A model generated the notes under the pieces. It had not been told where the DNA came from. It did not search any database and saw only the letters and a program-made list of their open reading frames with translations. This document shows, one piece after another, positions 1 through 7,993 of a stretch of DNA of 64,000 bases (position 1 is its first letter; every line of letters starts with the position of its first letter). The position numbers and the translations under genes were made by a program. This DNA comes from Desulfobacterales bacterium (lineage in GTDB: Bacteria > Desulfobacterota > Desulfobacteria > Desulfobacterales > JARGFK01), in the NCBI GenBank assembly GCA_029211065.1, contig JARGFK010000004.1:1-64000 (forward strand), read 5' to 3'.

Positions 1-156
1 AAATTATCACGAATACTCTATTTAACTCAAATATCTACAGGAAATATCCACTTTAATCTGTTCGCCCAGAATTACTGTTTTGACCCGTCGCCTCTTGATT
101 ATTATCAGGTTATATACTATCAACTACAAAATAATCATCGTACCCGTTCAAACTAA
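1..156 (+). CDS. 3' end of an unidentified gene (partial)
   Basis: Frame 1 is open from the first base to a TAA at 154-156, giving about 51 C-terminal residues that contain the stretch FDPSPLDYYQVIYY. No start lies inside the window. The aromatic-rich, low-GC sequence is not recognised. A terminator-like hairpin follows at 187-228, which fits the end of a transcription unit. It could equally be chance read-through of an AT-rich spacer, so confidence is modest. Confidence 0.35.
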   Translation, partial: KLSRILYLTQISTGNIHFNLFAQNYCFDPSPLDYYQVIYYQLQNNHRTRSN

Positions 157-186
157 AGATAAATGGAGGGTTGTTTGATGCCAGCA

Positions 187-228
187 AAAACCCCTTTTCT
201 CCATAATGAGATGAGGGGTTTTGTTTTT
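187..228 (+). terminator. Rho-independent terminator
   Basis: The arms AAAACCCC (187-194) and GGGGTTTT (215-222) are perfectly complementary and are followed by a T-rich run. The hairpin lies between the partial left-end gene and the toxin-antitoxin pair. It also overlaps an 18-codon ORF (178-234) preceded by a GGAGGG ribosome-binding motif, which I do not consider a supported gene. Confidence 0.7.
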
Positions 229-244
229 ATTTAGAATTATTATG

Positions 245-263
245 ATTAACCTATTTGGTTAAT
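245..263. promoter_or_regulatory. Inverted repeat, probable operator of the toxin-antitoxin operon
   Basis: ATTAACC (245-251) and GGTTAAT (257-263) form a perfect 7-bp inverted repeat with a 5-bp spacer, 24 bases before the toxin ATG. Toxin-antitoxin operons of the HigBA type are usually autorepressed by the XRE-domain antitoxin at such palindromes. Binding here is inferred. Confidence 0.5.
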
Positions 264-286
264 TAAACTTGACATTCGAGTTCATA

Positions 287-634
287 ATGGATATCCTGTT
301 TAAAAAACAAAAAGACCGAATCATCTCAAACGACGAATCCAAATTAAAGCAAAAATATAAAGGCAATCCCCGAAGAAGCAAGCTGATCAGGGCCCGTCTG
401 GATGAACTGACTGATGCCGAAAATCTGGCAGTCATGCGCTTTTTACCTCAAGCCTATTGTCATGAACTCAAAGGCAACCGGGCCGGTCAATTAGCGCTAA
501 AGCTCGATCAGGGATACCGGATGGTATTCGAACCGGCCGATAACCCTGTTCCTAAAAAGAAAGACGGAGGCCTGGACTGGGACAGGGTGACTGCTATTCG
601 AATCCTTGAACTGTCGGAGGATTATCATGATTAA
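287..634 (+). CDS. higB: HigB/RelE-like type II toxin
   Basis: A 115-residue basic protein of the HigB/ParE-RelE toxin superfamily, whose members are usually ribosome-dependent mRNA interferases. The N-terminus (MDILFKKQKDRI) and the C-terminal strand (WDRVTAIRILELSEDYHD) match HigB-like proteins. I chose the ATG at 287 over an upstream TTG at 269 because it gives the usual HigB N-terminus. The gene overlaps the next one by 8 bp, the usual toxin-first order of higBA. The inverted repeat at 245-263 is the likely autoregulatory operator. Catalytic residues cannot be assigned safely without an alignment. Confidence 0.8.
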   Translation: MDILFKKQKDRIISNDESKLKQKYKGNPRRSKLIRARLDELTDAENLAVMRFLPQAYCHELKGNRAGQLALKLDQGYRMVFEPADNPVPKKKDGGLDWDRVTAIRILELSEDYHD

Positions 635-1721
635 ACAAATTCAAAACGAATATACGCCCGATGTCGTTACCCCGCCCGGCGACACATTGCAAGAGGTTAT
701 TGATACCACCGGCATGACCAAGGCCGAGTTGGCGGACCGCATCGGCAAAACTCCAAAATTCATAAACGATATCATTAACCATTATGCGGCCATCACGCCG
801 ACAACGGCGATGGAGCTTGAAAAAGTTCTAGGGACTCCCGCGAGTTTCTGGAACAACCGTGAACGACGCTACCGTGAGAGCATTGCCCGCCAGAACGAAC
901 GCAAGCGTTTGCAGAAAGAAATACAATGGCTGGATGATTTCCCGATCAGCCCGATGGTTAAAGCCGGCTGGATCGAAAAACACAAAAATAAAATCAACCA
1001 GGTGGACGCCCTGCTGCGTTTTTTCGGCATCGCCTCTTCCCGGCAATGGGAAAAATTATGGCTTTCGCCGGCGACCGTTTATCGCAAGTCAAACGCCTTT
1101 GCCGCTAAACCGGAAGCCTGCTCGGTGTGGTTGAGAAAGGGGGAACTACAGGCGCAGGAAAGAATTTGCGAGACGTTTGACAAAGAAAAATTCAAGTCCG
1201 CCTTAACAACCATCCGCCATTTAACACGTTCCGAGCCACAGCAGTTTGAGAGCAAAACGATTCAATTATGCGCCGAGTCGGGGGTGGCGGTTGTTTTTAC
1301 GCCCTCGATCAAGGGCGCTCCGGTTTACGGAGCTACCCGCTGGCTGACCCCGGAAAAGGCCATGATCCAGTTAAGCTTACGCGGAAAGTTTGAAGACCTG
1401 CTCTGGTTTACTTTTTTTCACGAATCCGGCCATATCCTTCTGCACGGAAAGAAAGAAGTTTTCATCGAAGACAACGACGGCCGGACCGAGAAAGAAAAAG
1501 AGGCCGACTGCTTTGCCGCAAACTTTTTAATTCCGATAAACGCCTGGCAAAAATTTTTTTCAACCGCCAATTATCAAAGCAAGGCAGCCGTTGAAGACTT
1601 CGCGAAAGAACAGCAGATTTCGCCGGCGATTGTTGTGGGGCGCCTGCAACACGACAATTTAATTCCCCACAATCGCCTGAATGATCTCAGGAGACGTTTT
1701 GAAATTAAAAGAAGTTCTTAA
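627..1721 (+). CDS. higA: HigA-like antitoxin fused to an ImmA/IrrE peptidase domain
   Basis: A 364-residue fusion. Residues about 20-90 form an XRE/HigA helix-turn-helix domain (TGMTKAELADRIGKTPKFIND). The C-terminal half is an ImmA/IrrE-type zinc metallopeptidase with the HExxH motif HESGH at about 265-269 and a downstream EADCFAANFLIP helix that supplies the third ligand. ATG 627 is preceded by CGGAGG, whereas the upstream TTG at 606 has no such site. The domain pairing suggests an antitoxin-regulator whose activity could be controlled by proteolysis, as in ImmR/ImmA systems. It abuts hsdM directly (stop 1721, next start 1722), so it may set transcription of the whole restriction operon. 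Confidence 0.85.
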   Translation: MIKQIQNEYTPDVVTPPGDTLQEVIDTTGMTKAELADRIGKTPKFINDIINHYAAITPTTAMELEKVLGTPASFWNNRERRYRESIARQNERKRLQKEIQWLDDFPISPMVKAGWIEKHKNKINQVDALLRFFGIASSRQWEKLWLSPATVYRKSNAFAAKPEACSVWLRKGELQAQERICETFDKEKFKSALTTIRHLTRSEPQQFESKTIQLCAESGVAVVFTPSIKGAPVYGATRWLTPEKAMIQLSLRGKFEDLLWFTFFHESGHILLHGKKEVFIEDNDGRTEKEKEADCFAANFLIPINAWQKFFSTANYQSKAAVEDFAKEQQISPAIVVGRLQHDNLIPHNRLNDLRRRFEIKRSS

Positions 1722-4436
1722 ATGAAATCTGAAAAAATCACCCTCTCTCAACTCGAATCGTTTCTATTCAAGGCAGCCGATATTTTGCGCGGCAAGATGG
1801 ACGCCTCGGAGTTCAAGGAATTTATTTTCGGGATGCTCTTTCTCAAGCGCTTGTCGGACGAATTCGACCGCAAGCGGGAGAATCTTCGGAAAAAAGACTT
1901 TGCCCACATCAAAGACCCTGCCCTCTTAAAGGAACTTCTTGAAGATAAAACCTCCTATGGCGAGACCTTTTTCGTCCCGCCCCGTGCTCGCTGGCATGGG
2001 TCATGGATCGATGAAAACAGCGATGAAGTCCCCCCGCTCAAGCACCTCAAGCACGACATCGGCAATATGCTCAACAAGGCCATCGCCGCCATTGAAGATG
2101 AAAACGATGTCTTGGCCGGGGTGCTGAAAAACAACATTGATTTCAATGCCGTCAAAGGCAAGACCAAGATTCCCGACCAGAAGTGGAAGGACCTGCTCGA
2201 CCACTTTAACCAGCCTCAATTTGTCCTGGTCAACGACAATTTCGAGTTTCCCGACCTGCTCGGAGCGGCATACGAATACCTGATCAAGTTCTTCGCCGAC
2301 AGCGCGGGCAAAAAAGGCGGCGAGTTCTACACCCCCGCCGAGGTCGTGCGGCTGCTGGTGCAACTCACCAAGCCCGAAGCGGGCAATGAGATCTACGACC
2401 CCACTGCCGGTTCCGGCGGTTTTCTCATTCAGGCCCACCAGTACGTCGAGGAGCAAGGGCAAGACCCCAACGATCTGGCTCTTTACGGGCAGGACTCCAA
2501 CGGCACGGTCTGGTCAATCTGCAACATGAACATGATCCTGCACAACATCAACCGTTTTACCATTGAAAACGGGGACACCCTGGAGGATCCCCTGATTCTG
2601 GAAAACGGACAAATACGAAAGTTCGACCACGTCCTTGCCAATCCGCCGTTCTCCCAGAATTACAGCCGGGCCACCCTGAAGTTTCCCAATCGCTTTCGTG
2701 AATGGTGCCCCGAGACCGGCAAGAAGGCCGATCTTATGTTCGTCCAGCACATGCTGGCCAGCCTCAAATCCGATGGTCACATGGCCACCATCATGCCCCA
2801 CGGCGTCCTTTTTCGGGGCGGCAAGGAAAAGCTCATTCGCGAAATCTTCATCGAGGATGATGTCATCGCGGCCATCATCAGCCTGCCGCCCGGGCTCTTT
2901 TACGGCACCGGCATTCCCGCCTGCGTGATCGTGGCCAACAAGAACAAGCCCGACGCCCTGCGTGACAAGGTGCTCTTCATCAACGCCGACCGCGAATACG
3001 CCGAAGGCAAGGCCCAGAACAAGCTGCGCCCCGAAGACATAGAGAAAATCGATTTTGTCTTTACCCACAAACGGGAGATACCCAAGTACAGCCGTCTGGT
3101 CGATAAGACCGAGATCGTCGAGACCCACGACTACAACCTCAACATCCGCCGCTATGTGGACAATACGCCCGATCCGGAACCCGAGGATGTGCAGGCCCAC
3201 CTCATCGGCGGCGTGCCCGAGGCCGAAGTTCAGGCCAGACAAAATGATTTCTCCAGGTTCGGTATCAAATCAACCGTACTCTTTCAGGCCGAACGACCCG
3301 GCTATCTATCTTTTGTCCCGAAAATCGACGTCAAACCAGCCATCAAGACCACCCTCGAAGCCGCCCCCGAACTCAATAAGACCCTCAGCGCCCACCAAAA
3401 CACCTTGGAAGCCTGGTGGGCCGTGGCCCGCGACGACTTTGCCCAGCTGCGCCAGTCCCGCAACGGGGGCAAAAAGATGCCCGAAGTCCGCCTCGAACTG
3501 CTGATCACCTTAAAGGATAAGCTCATCCCCTTGGGCGTGCTGGACGAGTTTAAAAGTGCCGGGGTTTTTGTCAACTGGTGGCAGCAGATCCGGTATGATC
3601 TTAAAACCATCATATCCACCGGCTGGCACCACAGCCTGATTCCTGATGATTATCTGATCGCCGACTGCTTCCAAGCTGAAGCCGACGCCACCGAAACCCT
3701 CGACGCCCGGATCAGCGAGGCACAGAGCGAACTGGCAGAAGCCTTGGAAACCGCCCAGGAGGTCGCCGGTTATGAACCGGAGGAGGACGAAAAAGTCACC
3801 GCCGCCGTCATCAAGAAAGCCCTAAAAGACCTCATCGACGACCTCAAGGGGAGTGAAGGCAGCTCCGCCCGCAAGGAGTTGAAAAACCTCAAGGCCCAGG
3901 ACAAGGCGATCAAGGCCATCGAAAATCGCATCAAGGATGCCAAGACCGGCCTGAAAACAAAAACCGACGAACTGGCCCTCAAACTCCAGCTTAAACGCCT
4001 GGGCGGCGACGAGTTCAAGGCCGAAAGCCTGGAACTGATCCGGCAGGTGGAGGCCCAACTGGCCGAACTGGATTCAAAAAACAAGGCTGAAAAGAAAAAT
4101 ATCACCGCCCTGAACAAAGACAAAGCGGCCCTGAACGCGCGCCTTGCCAAAACCGACGGAATACTTACGGCCATCGGCGGGCAGCTCACCGAGGCCGAGG
4201 CCCGCGAACTCATCCTGAAAAAGATCTATGATCTGGTGACCAATGAGCTAAACCGCTACCTCAATACCGAAAAACGGCGCCTTATCGCCATGGTGGAAAA
4301 CCTCTGGGATAAATATGCTGTTTCCAGCCGCGAACTGGAAAGCCGCCGGGCCGAAACCTTAAAGACGATAGAGGGGTTTCTCCAAAGCCTTGGTTATTTC
4401 GGAGGAACGATTAAGGGCGAAAGGGGGGAAATTTGA
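1722..4436 (+). CDS. hsdM: Type I restriction-modification N6-adenine methyltransferase (M subunit)
   Basis: The M subunit transfers a methyl group from AdoMet to adenine N6 and forms M2S with HsdS and R2M2S with HsdR. An HsdM N-terminal helical domain (about 1-165) precedes the N6-MTase domain with the AdoMet motif DPTAGSGG (226-233) and the catalytic NPPF motif (307-310). At 904 residues it is much longer than typical HsdM (about 500-550). The extra C-terminal part (about 570-904) is charged and heptad-like, rich in K, E, L and A, and probably coiled-coil. That extension resembles long M subunits seen in other type I systems, but its function is not known to me. The gene starts immediately after the HigA-like stop codon. 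Confidence 0.95.
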   Translation: MKSEKITLSQLESFLFKAADILRGKMDASEFKEFIFGMLFLKRLSDEFDRKRENLRKKDFAHIKDPALLKELLEDKTSYGETFFVPPRARWHGSWIDENSDEVPPLKHLKHDIGNMLNKAIAAIEDENDVLAGVLKNNIDFNAVKGKTKIPDQKWKDLLDHFNQPQFVLVNDNFEFPDLLGAAYEYLIKFFADSAGKKGGEFYTPAEVVRLLVQLTKPEAGNEIYDPTAGSGGFLIQAHQYVEEQGQDPNDLALYGQDSNGTVWSICNMNMILHNINRFTIENGDTLEDPLILENGQIRKFDHVLANPPFSQNYSRATLKFPNRFREWCPETGKKADLMFVQHMLASLKSDGHMATIMPHGVLFRGGKEKLIREIFIEDDVIAAIISLPPGLFYGTGIPACVIVANKNKPDALRDKVLFINADREYAEGKAQNKLRPEDIEKIDFVFTHKREIPKYSRLVDKTEIVETHDYNLNIRRYVDNTPDPEPEDVQAHLIGGVPEAEVQARQNDFSRFGIKSTVLFQAERPGYLSFVPKIDVKPAIKTTLEAAPELNKTLSAHQNTLEAWWAVARDDFAQLRQSRNGGKKMPEVRLELLITLKDKLIPLGVLDEFKSAGVFVNWWQQIRYDLKTIISTGWHHSLIPDDYLIADCFQAEADATETLDARISEAQSELAEALETAQEVAGYEPEEDEKVTAAVIKKALKDLIDDLKGSEGSSARKELKNLKAQDKAIKAIENRIKDAKTGLKTKTDELALKLQLKRLGGDEFKAESLELIRQVEAQLAELDSKNKAEKKNITALNKDKAALNARLAKTDGILTAIGGQLTEAEARELILKKIYDLVTNELNRYLNTEKRRLIAMVENLWDKYAVSSRELESRRAETLKTIEGFLQSLGYFGGTIKGERGEI

Positions 4437-4437
4437 G

Positions 4438-4518
4438 ATGAGCAAAGACAAAAACCCAAGCTTTAATCCCGTCGAATTCAACGGGATTAAAAAGAAAAGC
4501 GAAACCACAGATGGATGA
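4438..4518 (+). CDS. Candidate 26-codon leader ORF carrying a perfect hairpin
   Basis: ATG 4438 follows a GGGGGG-rich ribosome-binding site inside the end of hsdM. The frame runs 26 codons to TGA 4516-4518 and overlaps the ATG (4511) of the next gene. Its centre is occupied by an 11-bp perfect inverted repeat (4462-4472 and 4481-4491). I do not recognise the peptide (it starts MSKDKNPSFN). It may be a genuine small ORF, a translational coupler or a gene remnant. Confidence 0.35.
   Translation: MSKDKNPSFNPVEFNGIKKKSETTDG
4462..4491. promoter_or_regulatory. Intra-operon hairpin between hsdM and the downstream genes
   Basis: TTTAATCCCGT (4462-4472) pairs perfectly with ACGGGATTAAA (4481-4491) around an 8-base loop. 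No T-tract follows on either strand, so it is not a standard intrinsic terminator. A stable stem here could stabilise the upstream hsdM message or attenuate transcription into hsdS, altering subunit ratio. That role is inferred. Confidence 0.5.
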
Positions 4519-4825
4519 CCTTGTTCAGTCTATCGGCAAAATTGCACGGGCAACCCGGCGGCTTGCGCGGCAAGCTGAAAAACAATATGCTCCTGAGATA
4601 GAGGATATATTGCGAACCCGGTGCCGCGATCCCCAGCGCATCGAACACCTGCTTGACGGCATGCTCGATTTTGGCTTCGACGCAGGGATGGTCCGTTTAT
4701 ATAAAAAACTTTGCTGCTACTACTTCGAAATAGACCCTGAGGCAACCGCCTCATATGTCCGTGCCTATCGGGACATGTGGGATGAAGAAGGTCAGGCGAA
4801 GGGTAAAGAGCGAGGTGTGAAGTGA
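4511..4825 (+). CDS. Small type I RM-associated protein of unknown function
   Basis: A 104-residue, apparently all-helical soluble protein (motif YAPEIEDILRTRCRDPQRIEHLLDG interrupted by short loops, then YVRAYRDMWDEEG). Short proteins of this type recur between hsdM and hsdS in type I operons, but I know of no assigned function. It overlaps the hsdS start by 4 bp (stop 4823-4825, next start 4822), so translation is probably coupled. A role in complex assembly or subunit ratio is a guess from position only. Confidence 0.7.
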   Translation: MDDLVQSIGKIARATRRLARQAEKQYAPEIEDILRTRCRDPQRIEHLLDGMLDFGFDAGMVRLYKKLCCYYFEIDPEATASYVRAYRDMWDEEGQAKGKERGVK

Positions 4826-6033
4826 AGGTTTTGGAAGGTTGGGATAAAAAGACATTGCGGGACCTCGCAACTATCAATTATGGAAAATCACCAATCGAAA
4901 TTTTGGCGCCCGATGGACCATATCCTGTTGTCGGAACAGGAGGGGCTGAACGACTTGGCGACGATTATTTATATGAAGGCGACTCGATTATTTTAGGAAG
5001 GAAGGGAACCATTGATCGAGTTCATTTCGCTACTGGTAGATTCTGGACCATTGATACTGCCTACTATCTTAGCGACTTCGCCGAATCGGTTCCACTATGG
5101 TTGTTCTACTTTCTTCAGACAATCGACCTGCGCCAGATGAATGAAGCGACTGGCGTCCCCAGCCTGTCGCGAGATACACTATACAAAATTGAAGTCTCCA
5201 CCCCTCCAAAGCCCGAACAAACCAAAATCGCCGAGATCCTATCGACGGTGGACCGGGCCATTGAACAGACCGAGGCGTTGATCGCCAAGCAGCAGCGCAT
5301 CAAGACCGGCCTGATGCAGGACCTCCTCACCCACGGCATCGACGAACACGGCAACCTCCGCTCCGAACAAACCCACCAATTCAAAGACTCGCCGCTTGGG
5401 AGGATTCCGGTTGAGTGGGACTGCACGCTTTTGTCACGCTTTGTTCCGTCAGCAGAATATGGCATCTCAACTTCACTTGGTGAGTCTGGAAATCCTGTAT
5501 TGCGAATGAATAATTTTTTCAAAGGGGAGGCTGATATTTTTGACCTGAAATACACCGACCTAAAAGTCCCTGAAAAATTGTGGCTGCGAGATGGTGATGT
5601 ATTGTTCAATAGAACGAATAGTTGGGAACATGTTGGTCGAACTGGCATTTGGCGAGGCCAGGTAGAGAAAGCGACATTTGCTTCGTATCTTGTTCGCTTG
5701 AATCCAGACCCTAATATGCTGCTTTCCGAACTGTTGAATGTCTGGTTGAACTGGGAGCCAACCCAGGTTGCGATGCGCAGACTCGCCACCCCAGCAGTCC
5801 AGCAAGTTAATATCAATCCGACAAACCTAAGAGGCATACATGCGGCATTCCCGAGCAGCTTGAATGAGCAATGCGAGATTGTCAAACGATTCACCAGCAT
5901 GAGAAACACCATCAGTTCATGCTTTGAGAGTTTCAAAAAACTCCGCTCCCTCAAAACCGCTTTGATGGCAGACCTGCTCACCGGCAAGGTGCGGGTCACG
6001 CCGTTACTGGAAAAGAAGGAAGTTGGCGTATGA
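4822..6033 (+). CDS. hsdS: Type I restriction-modification specificity subunit (S)
   Basis: A 403-residue S subunit with the usual two target-recognition domains, each followed by a conserved helical spacer. TRD1 occupies about residues 5-135, and its spacer holds LSTVDRAIEQTEALIAKQQRIKTGLMQDLLTHG. TRD2 covers about 190-355, and the second spacer ends with ALMADLLTGKVRV. The repeated M-x-DLLT-G motif marks the ends of both halves. HsdS sets the bipartite target of the methyltransferase and nuclease. The start codon is GTG 4822, overlapping the upstream gene. A degenerate second copy of its 3' end lies at 7905-7993. Confidence 0.95.
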   Translation: MKVLEGWDKKTLRDLATINYGKSPIEILAPDGPYPVVGTGGAERLGDDYLYEGDSIILGRKGTIDRVHFATGRFWTIDTAYYLSDFAESVPLWLFYFLQTIDLRQMNEATGVPSLSRDTLYKIEVSTPPKPEQTKIAEILSTVDRAIEQTEALIAKQQRIKTGLMQDLLTHGIDEHGNLRSEQTHQFKDSPLGRIPVEWDCTLLSRFVPSAEYGISTSLGESGNPVLRMNNFFKGEADIFDLKYTDLKVPEKLWLRDGDVLFNRTNSWEHVGRTGIWRGQVEKATFASYLVRLNPDPNMLLSELLNVWLNWEPTQVAMRRLATPAVQQVNINPTNLRGIHAAFPSSLNEQCEIVKRFTSMRNTISSCFESFKKLRSLKTALMADLLTGKVRVTPLLEKKEVGV

Positions 6034-6119
6034 TCAGAAAAAAGGCCCACTATCCACATCAAACTCGACGAACGCGATCATATTTGCTTGATATAATTGT
6101 AAAGAACAGGAGATAATCA

Positions 6120-7865
6120 ATGCCTGCAAAACGCGAAATTAAAAGCGAAAAAATTCTGGTCAAGGATATTTTCTCAAATATGTGGTTCCGCATTCCCGAG
6201 TACCAGCGGCCATATATTTGGGGGGCAGACGAAATCAATGACTTGCTGGATGATCTTACATTTGCTCATGCGGAGAAGCCCGATCAGGAGTATTTCCTTG
6301 GTTCTTTCGTTTTTCAGACCAAGCGAGCAGGATCTGCACCAGGGCTAGATTTTGATGAAAACGATTTGTTGGATGGTCAGCAGCGAATGACCACCCTCCT
6401 GATGCTTTTTGGCTGTATTCGTGATTTGTGCACCGACTCTGATGTACATGAAATCTGTATAAGTTCCATTTTTCAAAAAGGGAATAAAATACATAAAATC
6501 CCGGAACGAACGAGAATTATGTTTGCAATCCGCGAGTCAGTTCAGGATTTCGTGAATGAGTTTATCAAGGCTGATGGGGCTACAAAACAAAGCGAGAAAC
6601 TCATAGAGCTGGCAAAAACAAAAGACGATCCTTCGATTCGTAACATGGCCACAGCTGTGTTAGAAATTCATAAATACCTCAGCGATTCAAATAAAAAAAT
6701 TGACTTGGTGGATTTTGTAACCTACCTTTCCAACAATGTCCTTCTGATCTACGTGGCAACAGAAGACCTGGACGATGCATTTCGGCTGTTTACTATCCTG
6801 AACGATCGCGGTGTTCCCCTCCGCAATAGCGATATCCTAAAATCCCAAAATTTAGGTGCTCTTGAGAATGATAAAGAAAAAGCTCGTTATGCAAAGCTGT
6901 GGGAAGAAGCAGAAGGCGAATTGGGCGACGACTTTGACCGGTTCCTGAACCATCTTCGTACAATTCTTGTAAAGGAAAAGGCTCGGCTGAGTTTGCTGGA
7001 TGAGTTTGAACAAAAAATCTATCGTCCTCGCGAAAAGGATAAAACCACGGGGCAATTAAAAGCACCTCTTTTAAAAAAGGGCAAAGACACCTTTGAATTG
7101 GTCGACCGCTATCTTAAATATTATGACACCCTACTCGAAGGCGACAATTACGGACAGACGGGAAACTCTTTCCGTTTTGACAACCTTATTAAAGTGATGC
7201 TCGCCGGGTTGCCCTCTACCGACTGGATACCCCCACTACTTCGATACTACGACCGTTTTGGACATGATAACATTATGCGGTTTTTGGAATTGCTGGATAA
7301 CAAGTTCTCTGGCGATTGGGTAGTACAATACACCCCTACCACTCGTATTGAAAACATGAACGAGATTATACGTGCCGTGGAAATAGCGGCTGATACTACC
7401 GCGATTATTAATAATATCTGCTTCGCTATTGAACAGGACGCATTTAAGCGTGCCATTGATTCGGCAGTGTATGGCAGACGATTTACCCGCTGTCTGCTGC
7501 TGAAACTGGATTATCTGTTTCATGATGACAGCCAACGGATGAGTATAGAGTCTCTTTCGGTGGAGCATATCCTGCCGCAAAACCCTGCGGATACCAGTCA
7601 ATGGAGGAGAGACTTTACAGACGAACAGCGTGCCGAATGGACAGATCGGTTGGGAAATCTGGTTTTAATTACCACTAGAAAAAACACATCTCAGGGGAAC
7701 TTAGACTATGCTGACAAAAAAATACGCTATTTTGAGAAACGGATAAATAGCTGCCCGAATTCACTTAGAGTTTTGAACAAATACTCGTGTTGGACGCCTG
7801 AGGAAGTTGAAGAAAATCATCGAGCAGTTCATAAAGAACTTAGAGATCATTATGGGATTATGTAA
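6120..7865 (+). CDS. GmrSD-like DUF262/DUF1524 (HNH) protein
   Basis: A 581-residue protein with an N-terminal DUF262 domain (IPEYQRPYIW at 25-34, DGQQRMTT at 85-92) and a C-terminal DUF1524 His-Me finger/HNH domain (EHILPQN at 482-488, GNLVLIT near 512). The architecture is that of GmrSD, BrxU and SspE-like enzymes. In that family the DGQQR ParB/Srx-like part hydrolyses NTP and the HNH part cuts DNA, often modified phage DNA. The gene is visibly AT-richer than hsdM and hsdR. It sits between hsdS and a second hsdS tail, which suggests insertion. It probably adds a modification-dependent layer to the type I system. The exact substrate is unknown. Confidence 0.85.
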   Translation: MPAKREIKSEKILVKDIFSNMWFRIPEYQRPYIWGADEINDLLDDLTFAHAEKPDQEYFLGSFVFQTKRAGSAPGLDFDENDLLDGQQRMTTLLMLFGCIRDLCTDSDVHEICISSIFQKGNKIHKIPERTRIMFAIRESVQDFVNEFIKADGATKQSEKLIELAKTKDDPSIRNMATAVLEIHKYLSDSNKKIDLVDFVTYLSNNVLLIYVATEDLDDAFRLFTILNDRGVPLRNSDILKSQNLGALENDKEKARYAKLWEEAEGELGDDFDRFLNHLRTILVKEKARLSLLDEFEQKIYRPREKDKTTGQLKAPLLKKGKDTFELVDRYLKYYDTLLEGDNYGQTGNSFRFDNLIKVMLAGLPSTDWIPPLLRYYDRFGHDNIMRFLELLDNKFSGDWVVQYTPTTRIENMNEIIRAVEIAADTTAIINNICFAIEQDAFKRAIDSAVYGRRFTRCLLLKLDYLFHDDSQRMSIESLSVEHILPQNPADTSQWRRDFTDEQRAEWTDRLGNLVLITTRKNTSQGNLDYADKKIRYFEKRINSCPNSLRVLNKYSCWTPEEVEENHRAVHKELRDHYGIM

Positions 7866-7993
7866 TGAGCAAATCTACAGGTGGTTATCGGATTGACAAA
7901 CGCAACTACGACGAAAAGCTATTACTCGACCTACTCACCGGCAAGATGTGCGTCGCCCCCCTCTTTACGGAACCACAGGAGGCCGGCGCATGA
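7865..7993 (+). pseudogene. Remnant duplicate of the hsdS 3' end
   Basis: A 42-residue frame starts at ATG 7865, overlapping the TAA of the DUF262 gene, and ends at TGA 7991-7993. Its last 21 residues (DLLTGKMCVAPLFTEPQEAG) align with the HsdS C-terminus (DLLTGKVRVTPLLEKKEVGV), and the nucleotide match is strongest around GACCT-CTCACCGGCAAG. Its stop overlaps the start of the next gene as ATGA, the same arrangement a complete hsdS would have had. It is best read as the leftover tail of an ancestral or incoming hsdS gene at an insertion or recombination junction. Confidence 0.7.

Noticed and set aside
178-234. 18-codon ORF with a GGAGGG ribosome-binding motif before the toxin gene
   Set aside because: Its codons are almost entirely the two arms of a terminator hairpin, so the terminator explains the sequence.
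2514-3242. Long minus-strand open frame inside hsdM
   Set aside because: It is antisense to a well-supported gene, has biased shadow composition and no recognisable domain.
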